From assembly GCA_033220425.1 (NCBI GenBank), contig CM065649.1:3968001-4032000 (forward strand): a DNA stretch of 64,000 bases, written 5' to 3'. The stretch is from Lepraria neglecta. Its lineage: Eukaryota > Ascomycota > Lecanoromycetes > Lecanorales > Stereocaulaceae. Each line of letters begins with the position of its first letter. Positions within the stretch are counted from its first letter, which is position 1. Under the pieces are notes generated by a model. The model did no database searches. It saw only the letters and a program-made list of their open reading frames with translations, and was not told where the DNA came from. The translations under genes were made by a program, and so were the position numbers. Shown here one piece after another: positions 1 through 11,315 of the stretch.

Positions 1-511
1 CTCTTTTATGCTCACTTCTCTCTTCAGCATCGTCGGAAATCGTAGACTTTCGAGAATTCTTAGTTGCTTGCTAAGCATGAGACCCTTGGTTTCAAGAGCT
101 GACAACCATAAGGGCAAGTCACTGGGAAGTTCGTTGATCTCGATATTCTTCTCGCAATCCTTCCAAACACTCTTGAGTGCCTTTTAAGCGCTCTCCCACT
201 TTTTGTCCCGATTTCTCTTAACTTTAAGTTCTTTCTAGGACGGAAAGGAATTCTATTCCTAGCTCGTTGCAGGATCGAGCCAGTGACAGAATCCATGTCT
301 CGGACTCTGATGCTATAGTGTTGTCTGCACCTCTTCCAGCATGTATCAATCCAGCGCAAAGCTCAGTAATATCCCTGGTGATAGTCTCTAGAATCTTGTT
401 GGTAGAAGACGCCCCGTCCACGGACCGATAGAGCTCCAAACTCCCAGAAACAAGCTTGCCGCCGAAGTCAAGAAATTTGACGACGTTGCCAGCCAAGCCT
501 ATAGCGGAAAA
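1..511 (-). pseudogene. N-terminal remnant of a fungal STAND/NLR-type protein
   Basis: The longest open piece (496 down to 224) reads GLAGNVVKFLDFGGKLVSGS, followed by a helical stretch. This is the pattern of the helical N-terminal domain that precedes NACHT domains in many fungal STAND proteins (family knowledge). After a stop at about 224 the similarity continues in another frame: LKVKRNRDKKWES and then ALKSVWKDCEKNIE, which matches the usual RKWKSFRQALKSVW region, with at least one further stop. No start codon is visible upstream of 511 in frame. The window edge cuts off the rest, so any NACHT domain cannot be seen. It resembles the better-preserved STAND relic at 35.0-38.0 kb in its first 60 residues. 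Low codon quality and the frame breaks indicate a dead gene. Confidence 0.6.
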
Positions 512-1560
512 ATGGATCGATTGTACCCGTCAGTGCCGAAAGGTAATTTTTGACCGGATGGTCGTTTTCTGGGACTGGCTCCTCGCAATGAGGCGGTCTG
601 TAGATAGTGAACTATCTGATTGATTGGTTTGACGTTGTTTTGTAGGCGGATTTGAGCTTATCTGAGAACGACTGTTCAACTTTGGAATTCTCTCAATGCT
701 CAAGAGAGCACCCCGCCCGGATTGCTCAACTTCGAATCGGTAACGAGAAATCTAGATGCGAATATCAAATCATACAAAGGTCAAATACATCGAGATGAGG
801 CTTTTGATCACTAGACTTCATTTGGAATACGAGCTTTAAACCATCCTAGCAGGAGTGGCAGACGCGCTGTGGCCATCGAGAAGACTAGCCACCTCAGCCC
901 CCAGAGGATTTCTGTGATTTGCTAATCAATTGAGCCTCATGCACCCATCTAGGGCTGAGCATGGCGAAATAGAAAGCCAGTGGCTATGAAACCTGTCGAT
1001 AGTTATTGCAGTGAAGACAGGCTCCTCGTGAGGTGTAAAGAGGTCTTCTGCCACATTGTGAGGCTCTTAGGGCAATATTGTTGTCGTTAACACAAGATTT
1101 CTAGGCAAGTACGAGTACCAAACACTGTGGACCAACGCTAACTCAGCTAGGAAAAAAGGCCAATCAGTGCCTAGCCTTCTTCACCAACCAAGATACATTG
1201 ACGTTTCATGAACCCATACACATAAGAGACTTACACATTGTATGTAAGGTCGAAAACTTACAGCTCTGTGAGAAGGCGAGCAGACGGACTGTCTTTCCAT
1301 GCTTCAAACAAGATCTTTGTAAATATCCAATCTATCACGCCATCTAGTATCAAAGCTTGTCAGATACATCCTCAACAACTTGGCCGTAGCTCGGCCTTTA
1401 TCCCAGGATGTCGGCTTTCTGCCAACTGACATCACTGATGTGTTGTCTTAAATAGGACATTATATGAACCTCGAGGGCTCTGAGATAAAGAACAAGGTCG
1501 TTCATCTCTTCGTAATTCAAGCTTTTTGGTGGTCTGGTCTATCTTGGGTATCTGATCGAT
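512..1560. other. Intergenic stretch, no gene recognised
   Basis: This roughly 1 kb contains only short open stretches with no family resemblance, for example 1238-1429 on the plus strand. It separates the 5' side of the decayed STAND gene from the 3' end of the aminopeptidase gene. I see no repeat, tRNA or mobile element. Confidence 0.5.
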
Positions 1561-3076
1561 CTAGCTGTCAATGATCTTCTTCATCTCATCAATGCCCTTA
1601 GGAGCCGTTGTCAAGTTCTCATAGCCATCCTTCGTGATCAGTATGTCATCTGGAAAGCGTTAGCCCCAAGTCTAGAAAGTTTCAAGTACTTATGTACCTT
1701 CAATCCTCACACCCCCAACATCCCAATACCTCCCCAACACCTCCTCATCAATAAACCCCTTCTGCTTCTCATCCTTGAGATACGGCTCGATAATAAACCT
1801 GCAGAAATAAACCCCTGGCTCAACCGTAATCACACTACCCTCCGGCAGCTTCCCCCTGACTCGTAGGTACTGGAACATCTTATCCGTGTCTTCATAATTC
1901 GGATGACCACCAGTATCATGCGTATCCATTCCTAAATAGTGGCCTAGTCCGTGGGGGAAGAATGCCACGCTGGTCCTCGCCTCAAAGATATCCTTCTTCT
2001 CACCCTTCAGGATCCCCAGCTTCAACAACCCCTCAATAGCAACCTCGTGAGCTATGACATGCACGTCTTCCCACTGCACATCCGCTTTTAGTACAGCTAA
2101 ACACGCTTCCTGCATGCTTTGTACGATTGTGTAGATCTCTTCACTCTCCTTGTAAAGGGCGCCACCAAGCGGCATTGTCCTTGTGACATCCGCACAATAG
2201 CACTCGTACTCTGCCGCTGCATCGACTAGTAGATTCGCCCTCCCCTTCAGGGGTTGATCATTAGCCTGGTAATGCAAGGTAGCAGCATTAACCCCCGATC
2301 CAAAAATCCCATGGTAGGCTTGCTCTTTGCAACCTAGCGCTATACAGCGTTCCAGAAACATTGCCTCAAGCTCTTGCTCATTCACCGCATATTTCAGGTT
2401 CTTGAGAACTGCAATGTGCGCTTCGGTAGAGACATCATTCGCCCTCCGTATCGACGCAACCTCGTATGCATCTTTCGTAACCCTGCACTCATCAATGGCT
2501 TCATGCAACGTATCCAGATTCCACGGCAGGAAGACAGATTGCTCAAACTGATCTTCCGGTAGATGTCTCTTATCGGCGAAAGTGAGGGGCTGAGGCGTGT
2601 TCTGGCGTTCCTCGAAGGAGACTTGCTCGTGGGTTTTCCGGCTGAGGTAGTCGTGCAGTTCGGTTGAGGGAAGGCAGGAATCTATATCGTATTTTTGTAG
2701 AGCGTCTTGCGGGGAGAGAGGGAGGCCGGACCAGATAACGGAGGAGGGGTCGAGGGGCGGGATGAAGAGGGTTAGGTGGGAGGTGGGGACGTGGTAGACG
2801 AGGTGACAGTCTGGGAGGGCGCAGCCGGTTAGGTAGAAGAAGTGGCGGCGTTGTCTGCGCGGGGAGTTTAGTGTAGAAGGTAGTTTGTGGTGAGAGGAGG
2901 GCAAACCGAAAGGGTACGGGCTCATCGTTATCTTCTATCATGCGGGTCTTTTGGCCTTGAAGATAGATTCGCGAGGGGCTATCATGGGGGGCCTTTTCTT
3001 TGAGGTAGGCGGCTACTTTTGCGCAGTGGGCTTTGGCTGGGTATTTGCCTTGGAGGATTGAGTCGGTGGGTGCCAT
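1561..3076 (-). CDS. Xaa-Pro aminopeptidase (peptidase M24B, PEPP-like)
   Basis: Predicted metallo-aminopeptidase releasing N-terminal residues from X-Pro peptides, about 471 aa from three exons: 3076-2907, 2854-1698 and 1649-1561. The start at 3076 gives [17 protein letters not shown], the usual PEPP beginning. Intron 1 (52 bp) restores [16 protein letters not shown], and intron 2 (48 bp) joins GGVRIE to [14 protein letters not shown], the standard C-terminal block. Pita-bread metal ligands are visible: D-A-A-x3-C-Y-C-A-D-V-T-R, [15 protein letters not shown], the TVEPGVYF glutamate and the final GGVRIED. Length and order fit fungal PEPP. The first donor, GTTTGC, is unusual, but the join is exact. 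The family is cytosolic and the sequence shows no signal peptide. A related prolidase function cannot be excluded. Confidence 0.88.
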
Positions 3077-3084
3077 GGTTTTTG

Positions 3085-3107
3085 GGTGGTGGTGGTGGTG
3101 GTGGTGG
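3085..3107. repeat. (GGT)n trinucleotide repeat
   Basis: About seven GGT units lie immediately upstream of the aminopeptidase start codon, so (ACC)n in its probable 5' leader. It is an ordinary microsatellite. Confidence 0.9.
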
Positions 3108-3418
3108 ACAGAACGTATTTGGAGATGGAGCTTGAAGGTGTTTGGTTGGGCTAAGTGAAATATTCGTGAATCAATCCTATAATGCAACAATATCCTAAAA
3201 GGAAGCTCCCTCATATTAAAGTATGTGATTCATTAAATTTTGTTATGTTCTTAGGTTCTAGTTCGTACGTGTCTATTACGCTCCAGCACATGGCCCCGCT
3301 GAACGCCATACAATGCCACGAACAAACAACAAAATGCCCTGTACATAATAGATCTATGAACGATGTTCCCCCCGCTCAAATGCAGCACTTGCAACTGGTA
3401 TAGCCGGACATGACGTCT

Positions 3419-4413
3419 TCAATCCCTCCAACGATTCAAGTATTTCTGCATATCGTTCTGAGGCGGAGGAGCCGGAGAAGCCTGCATCACTCGTCAGCCA
3501 TAACTCTACAACCAAGGGCTTGTAGCCATATCAAGCCAATTCGGAATCGATTCTCTATCACATACCGCATTCTCCATACTTGAAGCGCTGTACGTCGCAC
3601 TAAGCGTAATAGTAGTAACCTGACTGGGTGTCGGCAGGAAAGTCTGCGCGAACTGGACAGAACTCGTCGGATAGCGAGGTGTTGGAGAGTTCGCGGTAAT
3701 CTTGGTCCCAGGTTTGCCTTGCATAGGAGCGTATTTTGTGAGGCCAGCCTGTGCCGTATAAGTCACCGCGTATGGACCGTTAGCTCCAGCCGAAGGGACC
3801 GCTTGGGCATCATTGGTGACGCTGTTCTCCGCCGCGGGTCCATGGGTTCCTGTAATGCCTGCTACACCTGCTTGGACATTTGGAGGGAAGGTGCCCGTCA
3901 TGCCGCTCAGTGAGAATCGGTCGGAGTAGTTTATGACTGTACCGCCCGCTGCTGCTGAGACCATCTTTAGAAAGCTGGAGGCACATCCGTTAATATTTGG
4001 AGTTTGACGGTTATGAGGTCCTCCTTACTACGCGTTCTTTGTAGGCGCTCCTATCCTTATTGATACTGTTCCTGAAGCGGAGTTCCCTGTACTGAATAGC
4101 CCATTTGCAGCGATCGGAGCGAGTTGGATCTGTGATTGGAAGCATCAGCAAAAGCAATGACGAGGCCGAACGGCATCTGAAGGCCTGCTGGCTTAGTACG
4201 TACAAAGCTACTCGGATCGTTTCCTCCAGCGCAGAGGTATAGTTGGTATTTTGTAAACGAGGATATTTTAGGACCTGTTCCAGATTCTTTCCATGCAACG
4301 CTCAGCGTCGAACCACCCGCCTCTTGAGCACCTGCAGAAGGAGATGTGAATTGTACATCGGCGAAGGTGTAGGGGGCAACTGCTGCCAGGAGGACGAGGA
4401 GCCTGATGAGCAT
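3419..4413 (-). CDS. KRE9/KNH1-family cell-wall beta-1,6-glucan protein
   Basis: Secreted protein of about 260 aa, predicted to act in cell-wall beta-1,6-glucan assembly. Four exons: 4413-4204, 4129-4029, 3974-3566, 3481-3419. It opens with a signal peptide (MLIRLLVLLAAVAPYTFA) followed by DVQFTSPSAGA, the start of the Ser/Thr-rich membrane-anchored/KRE9 N-terminal domain. The spliced reading gives NAYFLKMVSAAAGGTVINYS and SLSGMTGTFPPNVQAG, then the KNH1 C-terminal block with TKYAPMQGKPGTKITA and SSVQFAQTFLPTPSQVTT. The last exon ends QKYLNRWRD. All joins are in frame with good GT/AG signals (GTACGT, GTAAGG, GTATGT). There is no GPI signal. The family role comes from yeast Kre9/Knh1 and the assignment is by motif. 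Confidence 0.88.
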
Positions 4414-4689
4414 AGTTTTCGCTAGGGGTGTGACAGGAACAAATGTAGGCGACTCTTGTTCGTAGCTAAGAGTGGTCGATGGGTTCGTGAGGAACGCTGT
4501 GAATGATGAATTGAGATGTTGAAGGTGACGAGGTTCCTCTGGAAGAGCCAAATTCCTTTAGGCTAGCGTGACGCCCGATATAGCAGCCAATCAGCATCTA
4601 GGATCATAGTGGTCTTGCTGTGCATCAGCAGCTCTCGTTCACCGTACTTTATGCATTTATTTTGGGCCTAATCATCCTCAATCTATTTC

Positions 4690-7600
4690 CTACAGCTTTA
4701 CATCTCTGAAGTGTACTCCTTCAAGTGCATGCGGCTTCACTAATGCTTTCCCCCGTGCTTTCTCCTCAATCAACCAAAGTGTATCTGCATTCGACATCTC
4801 AAGCACGTCCCTGACATCCTCGCGCTCGGGTGCCAACCAGCCTAACATCTCAAAAATCCCATCTTCCATTTCGGAGGTGACACCGACATCTCTAACAGTC
4901 ACGAGTAAAAGCCCAACTACTGCGTTCCAAGCCTTCCATCTCACACCCCTTCCGGTACTAGCCTTTGCTATTTCGTTTCCCTTGCCTTTACCCTTGCCCT
5001 GTATTCGGCTTTCTTCTTTCATCTCTTTCTCCACTCGTCTATACAATTTGCATACTTGATCCCAGTCATCCTCCACTCTGCTCGCTAAGAAGTCGCCGGC
5101 GCATTTACATAAAATAGATAGTGCGTTGGCAGCTGCAAGTGTGGTGGAAGGTTCGTTGTCTTTGCTGTCATAGAGACGAATCGATGTGACTGGCCACAGA
5201 GTGGCGGCTATGGGGAGGAAGTTGTCCGTGTTGGAAGTTAGAATGGGTAGGGCTGAGGTCAGAAGCGTGAGGATCCCTAATCGGAGAGCCGGCGAGGGCG
5301 TCGTGAGGTGCGAGGGTGTTAGAGATGCTATAGAGGTAATTAGGGTGTCCGTTTTTGATAAGGGAGCCGGTGGAGGAGATGACGGTCGTGGAGGGGAGGA
5401 GGGCTGTTCCTCCTCCGGGTCGAGGGTGGGCTCAGGAGGCGGTGAAAGTGGCCGAGTTGTTTGCTCAAGGTTTGTGCGAAGGATCGAGGCGAGATCTGCG
5501 ATGCTGATTGGCTGATATGCTCGTGGTCTGTTTTTCTCGGAGTTGGCCTCTATCGCTGGTGTCGACGATTTGGCCGCTTCCTCGACGATGGCATTCAGGA
5601 CAGAGAAGAGAGATTCCACTAGTTTTAGATAGCCGTGGTAGCAGGCCAGAATGGAGAATATAGACTCGACTAGGTCATCCAAGTAGGGTATTAGCGCCGA
5701 GCCGCACAATCTGACCATCATGACAAGAACTTGAGGAGCTTGGGGGCTTATGTCGAAGGTATTGAGCTTTAAGGCGACAGCGTTGGCGAGATAGTCTGCG
5801 TTGTCGACGATGAGGGAGGCGGAATCGGGGTAATCGCATGAATTGGAGACGATGTTTAGACACGTCATTGCGTGTTGTTGGAGTGCAGCGTTATTTGAAC
5901 CGAGGCGTTCGAGTATTGGGTAGAGAGCGTCCACCAGTTCTGGGCGGAAGTCATACTTTTGATTTCGGGCTTGTAAAGCTACGGTCTCGAGAGCAAGGGC
6001 TTGGAGCTTCCAGCGGTCCTCGTCTTCAAAGGTTGACTTTGCCAGGACGTCCAGTGAGAATGAATACACTTCATCTAGCAGGTGCTCGTGTGCATCATAT
6101 TCTGGCGGAAGGTTGAGATGTTGATCTACAGCAGACGCGTCGACCGATGCATCGTTCAGGAGCTGAAGAGAAAGCCAAAAGCTGGCCAACTGCTCGTCTC
6201 CGGATGTACTCCTTAAGGTGTTAACGCTAACGATTCCTTGTTGCAGGCTAATCGACCTTGGAAGAGCTTTGAGCTGTACGGCCAATTTCTGAAGCCCAGT
6301 CATCGTGGTCCTGCTACTCGACTCGTTGAACAGCACCGGAACAAAGCTCATCGAACGAGACTGGGACTGCAGTAACTGCGTGACCTCGAGACCACTCTCT
6401 GAGACGGGCCTTATGGATTTGGAGGAGTCTTGGATCGCAGCAGCGACGCTCGCCCGTAGATTGACCGCCATCGAGTCATTCAGAATGTCCAGACGAATAT
6501 CCTGATTCTGAAGGACTCTAAACGAAGTAGAGATTTGTTCGATAGTCTTCCTTTTCCGTGCATCGTCATTGGATTGCATGACTCGGGGCAAGGCCACGAT
6601 CCAATCATGTAACGAGCTTTTCACTATTTCAAGTAGGCTAGCATCGGCAGCAAGTATGCCATTAAGAGTGAAGATATTTGCTGCTTCGGTCTCAGAAGCC
6701 TGGCTGCAAAGCACGATGAGGGTATCAGTCAACATGGGTATAGACTGAGATAGTGATCTTCGGCATTGCTGTATCACAGATATACACAACTTGAAGAGGG
6801 CTGCTCTTACTTCTGGTCGCTCATGATATCGTAATGGTAAGATGTTTGCTAAAGCCATTTTGACCTGGCCTGCTGTAGCTGTAGCCCAAGAGCTTTCCCC
6901 ATCTTCTCTTGCTTCGATGACAGCCACAGCATCTGCTTGAGCCTCGCTGGATTCACCAACTTTGTCGTCGCTGATGACTTTGCAAAGGATTTTGGTCAGT
7001 GTGGCCAGACTTGCTGTAAGGACTCTGTAGGATGGCTTTGCACCGCTCTTGGAAGAGAGCACTTTAGTCAAGGAAGACACTATGCCAGGAAACACGTTCT
7101 TCAGGGCTTCATCGTCTGTGATTCCATTGATCATGTTATTCAAGGCGGCCAAAGCTGCTAGTCGTACCTTGACCGAAGGACCATCCGTGACGCCATCAAG
7201 CATGACAGTAACAGTGTGGCCCAGAATAGGTACATCTTGTGATTGGATAGCGTTGCTTCCGAGAAAGGAGCCCCTCGAGGCTCCAAAGAGAGCAGCCAGG
7301 CAGTCAAAAGCAGCAGTACCAAGTTCTTCATTGACGTCTTTGACCTTAGCATCTGTAGCGCTACCTCCAGCCAGAAAGCTCAATAGTATGAGCAGCTGCT
7401 TGCCTAAATCGGGCGACAGTTGGCCCTGCCAGCCATGAGCTACTAGAATCTGTAGGCATTGTAGCGCGAGTTCTACAGCTCGTACGGGCAACTCCTTGGT
7501 ATCCCGGAAGATATATGAGAGGGGAAAGAAAGCATACTCGGCGAGCTTGGAATCGAGAGCATTTGCTTGTTTGCTGGCAGCCAGCAAAGTTTCTTGTAAA

Positions 7601-7725
7601 TCCTCAAGCGCTTTGATAAGGTCATTGGCCGTGGCTTTCTTGCCTTTGTATCGCAAGGCTACCTGGCTGAGTTCCACGCAGGGCGGCTTTAGGGCGCGGA
7701 AGGCCGTGACTCGAGCTTCGTCCAT
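4690..7725 (-). CDS. TTI1: TELO2-interacting protein 1 (Tti1), HEAT-repeat TTT-complex subunit
   Basis: An uninterrupted 1011-aa reading frame. The N-terminus (FRALKPPCVELSQ, then SKLAEYAFFPLSYIFRD) matches the conserved start of Tti1 proteins, and the rest is helical repeat consistent with HEAT units. Tti1 joins Tel2 and Tti2 in the TTT complex, a cochaperone assembly that stabilises PIKK kinases such as TOR, ATM and ATR (known for the family). A low-complexity Pro/Ser/Glu-rich linker near residues 760-790 (EEEQPSSPPRPSSPPPAP) interrupts the repeats, and a Lys/Gly-rich tract (GKGKGKGNE) lies near residue 910. Length fits other fungal Tti1. The start at 7725 is the first Met in frame and agrees with family alignments. 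Confidence 0.82.
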   Translation of the reverse strand: MDEARVTAFRALKPPCVELSQVALRYKGKKATANDLIKALEDLQETLLAASKQANALDSKLAEYAFFPLSYIFRDTKELPVRAVELALQCLQILVAHGWQGQLSPDLGKQLLILLSFLAGGSATDAKVKDVNEELGTAAFDCLAALFGASRGSFLGSNAIQSQDVPILGHTVTVMLDGVTDGPSVKVRLAALAALNNMINGITDDEALKNVFPGIVSSLTKVLSSKSGAKPSYRVLTASLATLTKILCKVISDDKVGESSEAQADAVAVIEAREDGESSWATATAGQVKMALANILPLRYHERPEVRAALFKLCISVIQQCRRSLSQSIPMLTDTLIVLCSQASETEAANIFTLNGILAADASLLEIVKSSLHDWIVALPRVMQSNDDARKRKTIEQISTSFRVLQNQDIRLDILNDSMAVNLRASVAAAIQDSSKSIRPVSESGLEVTQLLQSQSRSMSFVPVLFNESSSRTTMTGLQKLAVQLKALPRSISLQQGIVSVNTLRSTSGDEQLASFWLSLQLLNDASVDASAVDQHLNLPPEYDAHEHLLDEVYSFSLDVLAKSTFEDEDRWKLQALALETVALQARNQKYDFRPELVDALYPILERLGSNNAALQQHAMTCLNIVSNSCDYPDSASLIVDNADYLANAVALKLNTFDISPQAPQVLVMMVRLCGSALIPYLDDLVESIFSILACYHGYLKLVESLFSVLNAIVEEAAKSSTPAIEANSEKNRPRAYQPISIADLASILRTNLEQTTRPLSPPPEPTLDPEEEQPSSPPRPSSPPPAPLSKTDTLITSIASLTPSHLTTPSPALRLGILTLLTSALPILTSNTDNFLPIAATLWPVTSIRLYDSKDNEPSTTLAAANALSILCKCAGDFLASRVEDDWDQVCKLYRRVEKEMKEESRIQGKGKGKGNEIAKASTGRGVRWKAWNAVVGLLLVTVRDVGVTSEMEDGIFEMLGWLAPEREDVRDVLEMSNADTLWLIEEKARGKALVKPHALEGVHFRDVKL

Positions 7726-8130
7726 TTTCCTTGATTATATGAAGGCGAGAACAGATGTTTTAATGGGAGTGTGCGTAACGTCAAATTCATTATCGACACA
7801 ACGATGGCAGTCGAAGAAAATGTCTCTCTGCGCTTTTTATGATACATCGCGGTTTCGCAATTCAGGCAAGTAACAAAAATTCGAGTCAGGCTCTCGCTGT
7901 CATCGTTAAAGATGCAGCAAGGTCGCTGTCCGATTGGAAGATAATGTTACTGGTGACTCTATGTTATTGATGAAAGATTTATGCTTGTGGTGCAACTTCA
8001 AGCCTTCAATGCCAAGCCTGACCTTGGATACCTTAGCCAATTGAGCATCGTGTGAGATATGTTGGACTACTCTGGAGGTTGTTTACAATGTTTGTTGATG
8101 ATCTAATCTTCTCCAATATACTGAAACGAT
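7726..8130. promoter_or_regulatory. Spacer between AKR1 3' end and TTI1 5' end
   Basis: About 400 bp without coding signal between two minus-strand genes. It should hold the TTI1 promoter and the AKR1 3' UTR. I see no defined motif that I could name. Confidence 0.4.
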
Positions 8131-10583
8131 TTAAACAGCATCTTCGTCGCCTACACTATGGTACATGCCACCATCTCCTTCTTGGCGTGGCCTACGAAGC
8201 TTCATCCTCGGCGGTGTCTCGTACATTCGAGTGTAATTTACGACTTCACCACCAAGCATTGCCGCTCCATTCTCTCGTCTCCTAAAGACAGGTGCTGGAT
8301 CGCACCAGAAGTCCTTGCAGTTTGTAATGAGTCCTCTTGAAAAAGGGTTGCCACGGCTCCTCGACCGGCCACCGCCTTCATAGCCTCCTGTAGCTGTAGC
8401 CACGAAAGTGTCAAGCCCCAGAAGCTTCTTCCATTGCGCAAAGCATCCTTCTTTCTTAGCATGTGGGCGATGACCACCAGGAATAGCTGGATTCGGTCCC
8501 ATGCCGGCGTTATTTAGTTGTGCACCATCCATACTTGTAGAGCCTGCCGTCAAGGCCGAAGTAATAGCTGTAGCCGCTTGTGTGCTTTGATGCATGTGAC
8601 CTCCCATGGATTCGTACGTTGTCAGGGCTCTTGATATCTGGACCAGTTGTACAATCATAAGCATAGTGACCCATAATAATTGCAGACAGGTCCATATGGC
8701 CACGACTATGGTAAACGGATCTCGTAGGACATATGTGCAAACATCTTCGGAGAGCACATTGCAATGAGGATTGACTGGCGCCGGAATATCTTGGATATCT
8801 TTCAATAGATCAGCTACCGATAAGTAATCCGACATTTGAGAAGGCTCACAGTATGTGACAAGAGTAAGGAAGAACAGCATCCCAAACTCGAGGGCAATTA
8901 CGTATATGGCGAAGTGTCGAATGTTGTTTGCACCAACGCAATTATGAATCCAGGGACAATGGCTTTGAACGTCAGAATGTTAGACAAGAGCACTTTCGGG
9001 TGGACTGACTGATCGTGTTTTGCCACGCAACGCGCGCATCGCCTACAGTGCTTGCTGCGTAGTGGCCTTCTGACCATGCAGGGCACACAGAAATTTTGGT
9101 CATCGAATTTCCACAAGCTCAGCAATTCATCAATGACGGCCTTTTGTTGAGTTCGACTTCCAAGCTTTGGTACATAGCCAGGATCTTCAATCATGCTGAT
9201 TGTATAGAAGTATGCACAGAGGCCGTAACATATTGCAAAAAGTATATTGATCATGGGATGAGATGAAAGTGTACCTGGAGGCTGTCAGCGAGAGAACAGT
9301 GAGACAGAGATCCTCAAAGCCTACTCATCAGAATAGTCGTAAACCATCGTACACCAACCCAAAATAAGGTAGCCGCAAAAACGCCAGCTAGGTATGGCTA
9401 ATATCGTTATTAGCCATCTTGAAACTCCTGTAGATCCGCGAACGACTCACTGTTTTATGTAAATGCTGCATGCCAATTGGCGCCCATAGCAGCACTTGCT
9501 GAGCAGCCCACTGTAACGAATATGCCAGGAAGATCGTAATTGGTACAGCCGCGAAAATCGGCAGGCGGCTTAAGAGACAAAAGACTATGAACAAGAGCAC
9601 GAACGGAAAAAGGAAGAAGAATCGATTGAGAAAAGGGCGTGTCTTGACGAAGGACGTATATGGTAGAGGTAGTGGTTTGACGGTGGCGTCTGTGTTGAAA
9701 CCAAGCTCTTTGAGAGCTCGATGATATGCGCCTTTCGAGTTCATCTCTTGGGCGATTACGGCAGGGCTTTTGCCGTCGTTCGTTTCCGCAAATCGATCAG
9801 AGTTATGCGCGATCAGCTTTTGTATGCACGCCGCGTTCCCTTTAACCAAAGCCCAGTGTAGGGCCGTAAAGCCATTTTCGTCTGCACCGTTGACGCTGGC
9901 TCCCCACTCCAGGAAAAGGTCCACGCAAGCAGGGAATCCTTTGTATGCAGCCCACATAAGACATGTGTGCCCAGAAGGGTCTGGCCTATCGACTGGAATA
10001 TTCTGGTGGAGCAGGATGAGCAGGAGGAAAACGTTGCCGTCGAACGTAGCGAGATGGAGAATATTGTAGCCTTGGCCATCCGTGAGGAGAGGATCTGCGC
10101 CCATTTCAAGCAGCAGGTGGACGACATAGAGATGGCATCTTTGAGCTGCCCACATAGCAGGTGTAGCAACAGACTCGCCGCCTTTCGCGTTGACCTCTGC
10201 ACCTGCTTCGATCAGGTATTTACTCAGAGCGTAGTGGTTGTTGATTGCTGCCCACTGTAAAGCCGAGTCAGCAAGACTACAATTTTAAGACTCCATGCCC
10301 CACATACATGAAGCGGTGTGATGCCCTCTTGGTCCTTGTATTTTGCATCGAATTTGCCTTCCTCGAACAGCTTCTGTATAGGGCCTATCTCTCCTAGCCG
10401 AGCCAGCTGCATAATATCCTCATGGAGAGGTAATTTCTCCTCAGCAGCAGGCCTGTCCATATTGTCGAGCTCCACAGTTGCATCTCCGGTTACCTTTGGA
10501 GGTGCTGCGCCGGCTTTTCCATTCGTCAGACCTGGCAAGTTGGGCGCGCCTCCGCGACTTGTCTCAGCGGCTGCTGGACTCAT
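8131..10583 (-). CDS. AKR1: Ankyrin-repeat DHHC palmitoyltransferase (Akr1-like)
   Basis: S-acyltransferase of about 749 aa on Golgi/endosomal membranes (family knowledge). Five exons: 10583-10308, 10254-9451, 9397-9325, 9274-9010, 8962-8131. Exons 1 and 2 encode ankyrin repeats ([59 protein letters not shown]). Membrane segments follow ([17 protein letters not shown] and others). The cysteine-rich catalytic domain reads [16 protein letters not shown] and CARCVAKHD, and intron 4 falls inside the active-site motif: splicing gives [19 protein letters not shown]. Further membrane helices and a soluble tail follow. In exon 3 an upstream acceptor (9398) is needed to give [15 protein letters not shown] in frame. 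Domain order is exactly that of Akr1/HIP14-type enzymes. Confidence 0.93.
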
Positions 10584-11315
10584 TTTTAAACGACTCTAGG
10601 ATGTCATCGCATGTTGGGGAATTTGGGGGAGTCACTCCAGGCAATAGACCATTGGTCCGCGCCTTTGTATCTTCCGAAGCCGAATGATGACAGCGATGAT
10701 GCGGGCGGAGCTTTTCAGCTTCAAGGGTCTCGACTTTTTGATAGGGCTGAACGGTAATTTGCCTTAGCCACCACCAGCTAAAAGATTTTCCTTCCTTCGA
10801 TGCACACGACCATCAATCCCTCGTCTGCTTGTGCTATGAAGCAAGTCGCATTTTCTTCAAAGTATAACTGAAGGCTCAAAGATCTGTCTGTGCCTCCAAA
10901 TGGTCTCTCTTTGAGGACTTGGAAGCATGGGTTCCGTCCTCCTTTTCCATCCGGTTTTCTCACTTCTGTTCTTTTATATCAGACCTCCGGCATCTGTCCT
11001 TATCGTCAATGCTCCAATTGCTTCTATCAGTATATTGATCATTAAACGGTGCCCAGAGAAAACCAACGCAGTCTTTTTTCGCTAGCAGTATATCCTTTTC
11101 TATGGTGTTACTTGTTAGATAGATACTGCACACATCAAGTTGACTTGGGACGATCGCCTACTGCTGTCACCTTTTGAGCTCAAGTCATAAGGCTCTAAGG
11201 CTAACAATCAGGATATTTTCAAGCTCTTCGAACAAACCTTTCTGCAAGGTTCCCAACTCAAAGATCTCTATATTGGCTCCATATAATGCTCTAACGGGGC
11301 CACAGTTATGTGTTT
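10584..11315. other. Intergenic stretch upstream of AKR1
   Basis: No supported gene. Small open stretches (10778-10963, minus) have no recognisable features. It contains the AKR1 promoter side. Confidence 0.45.
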
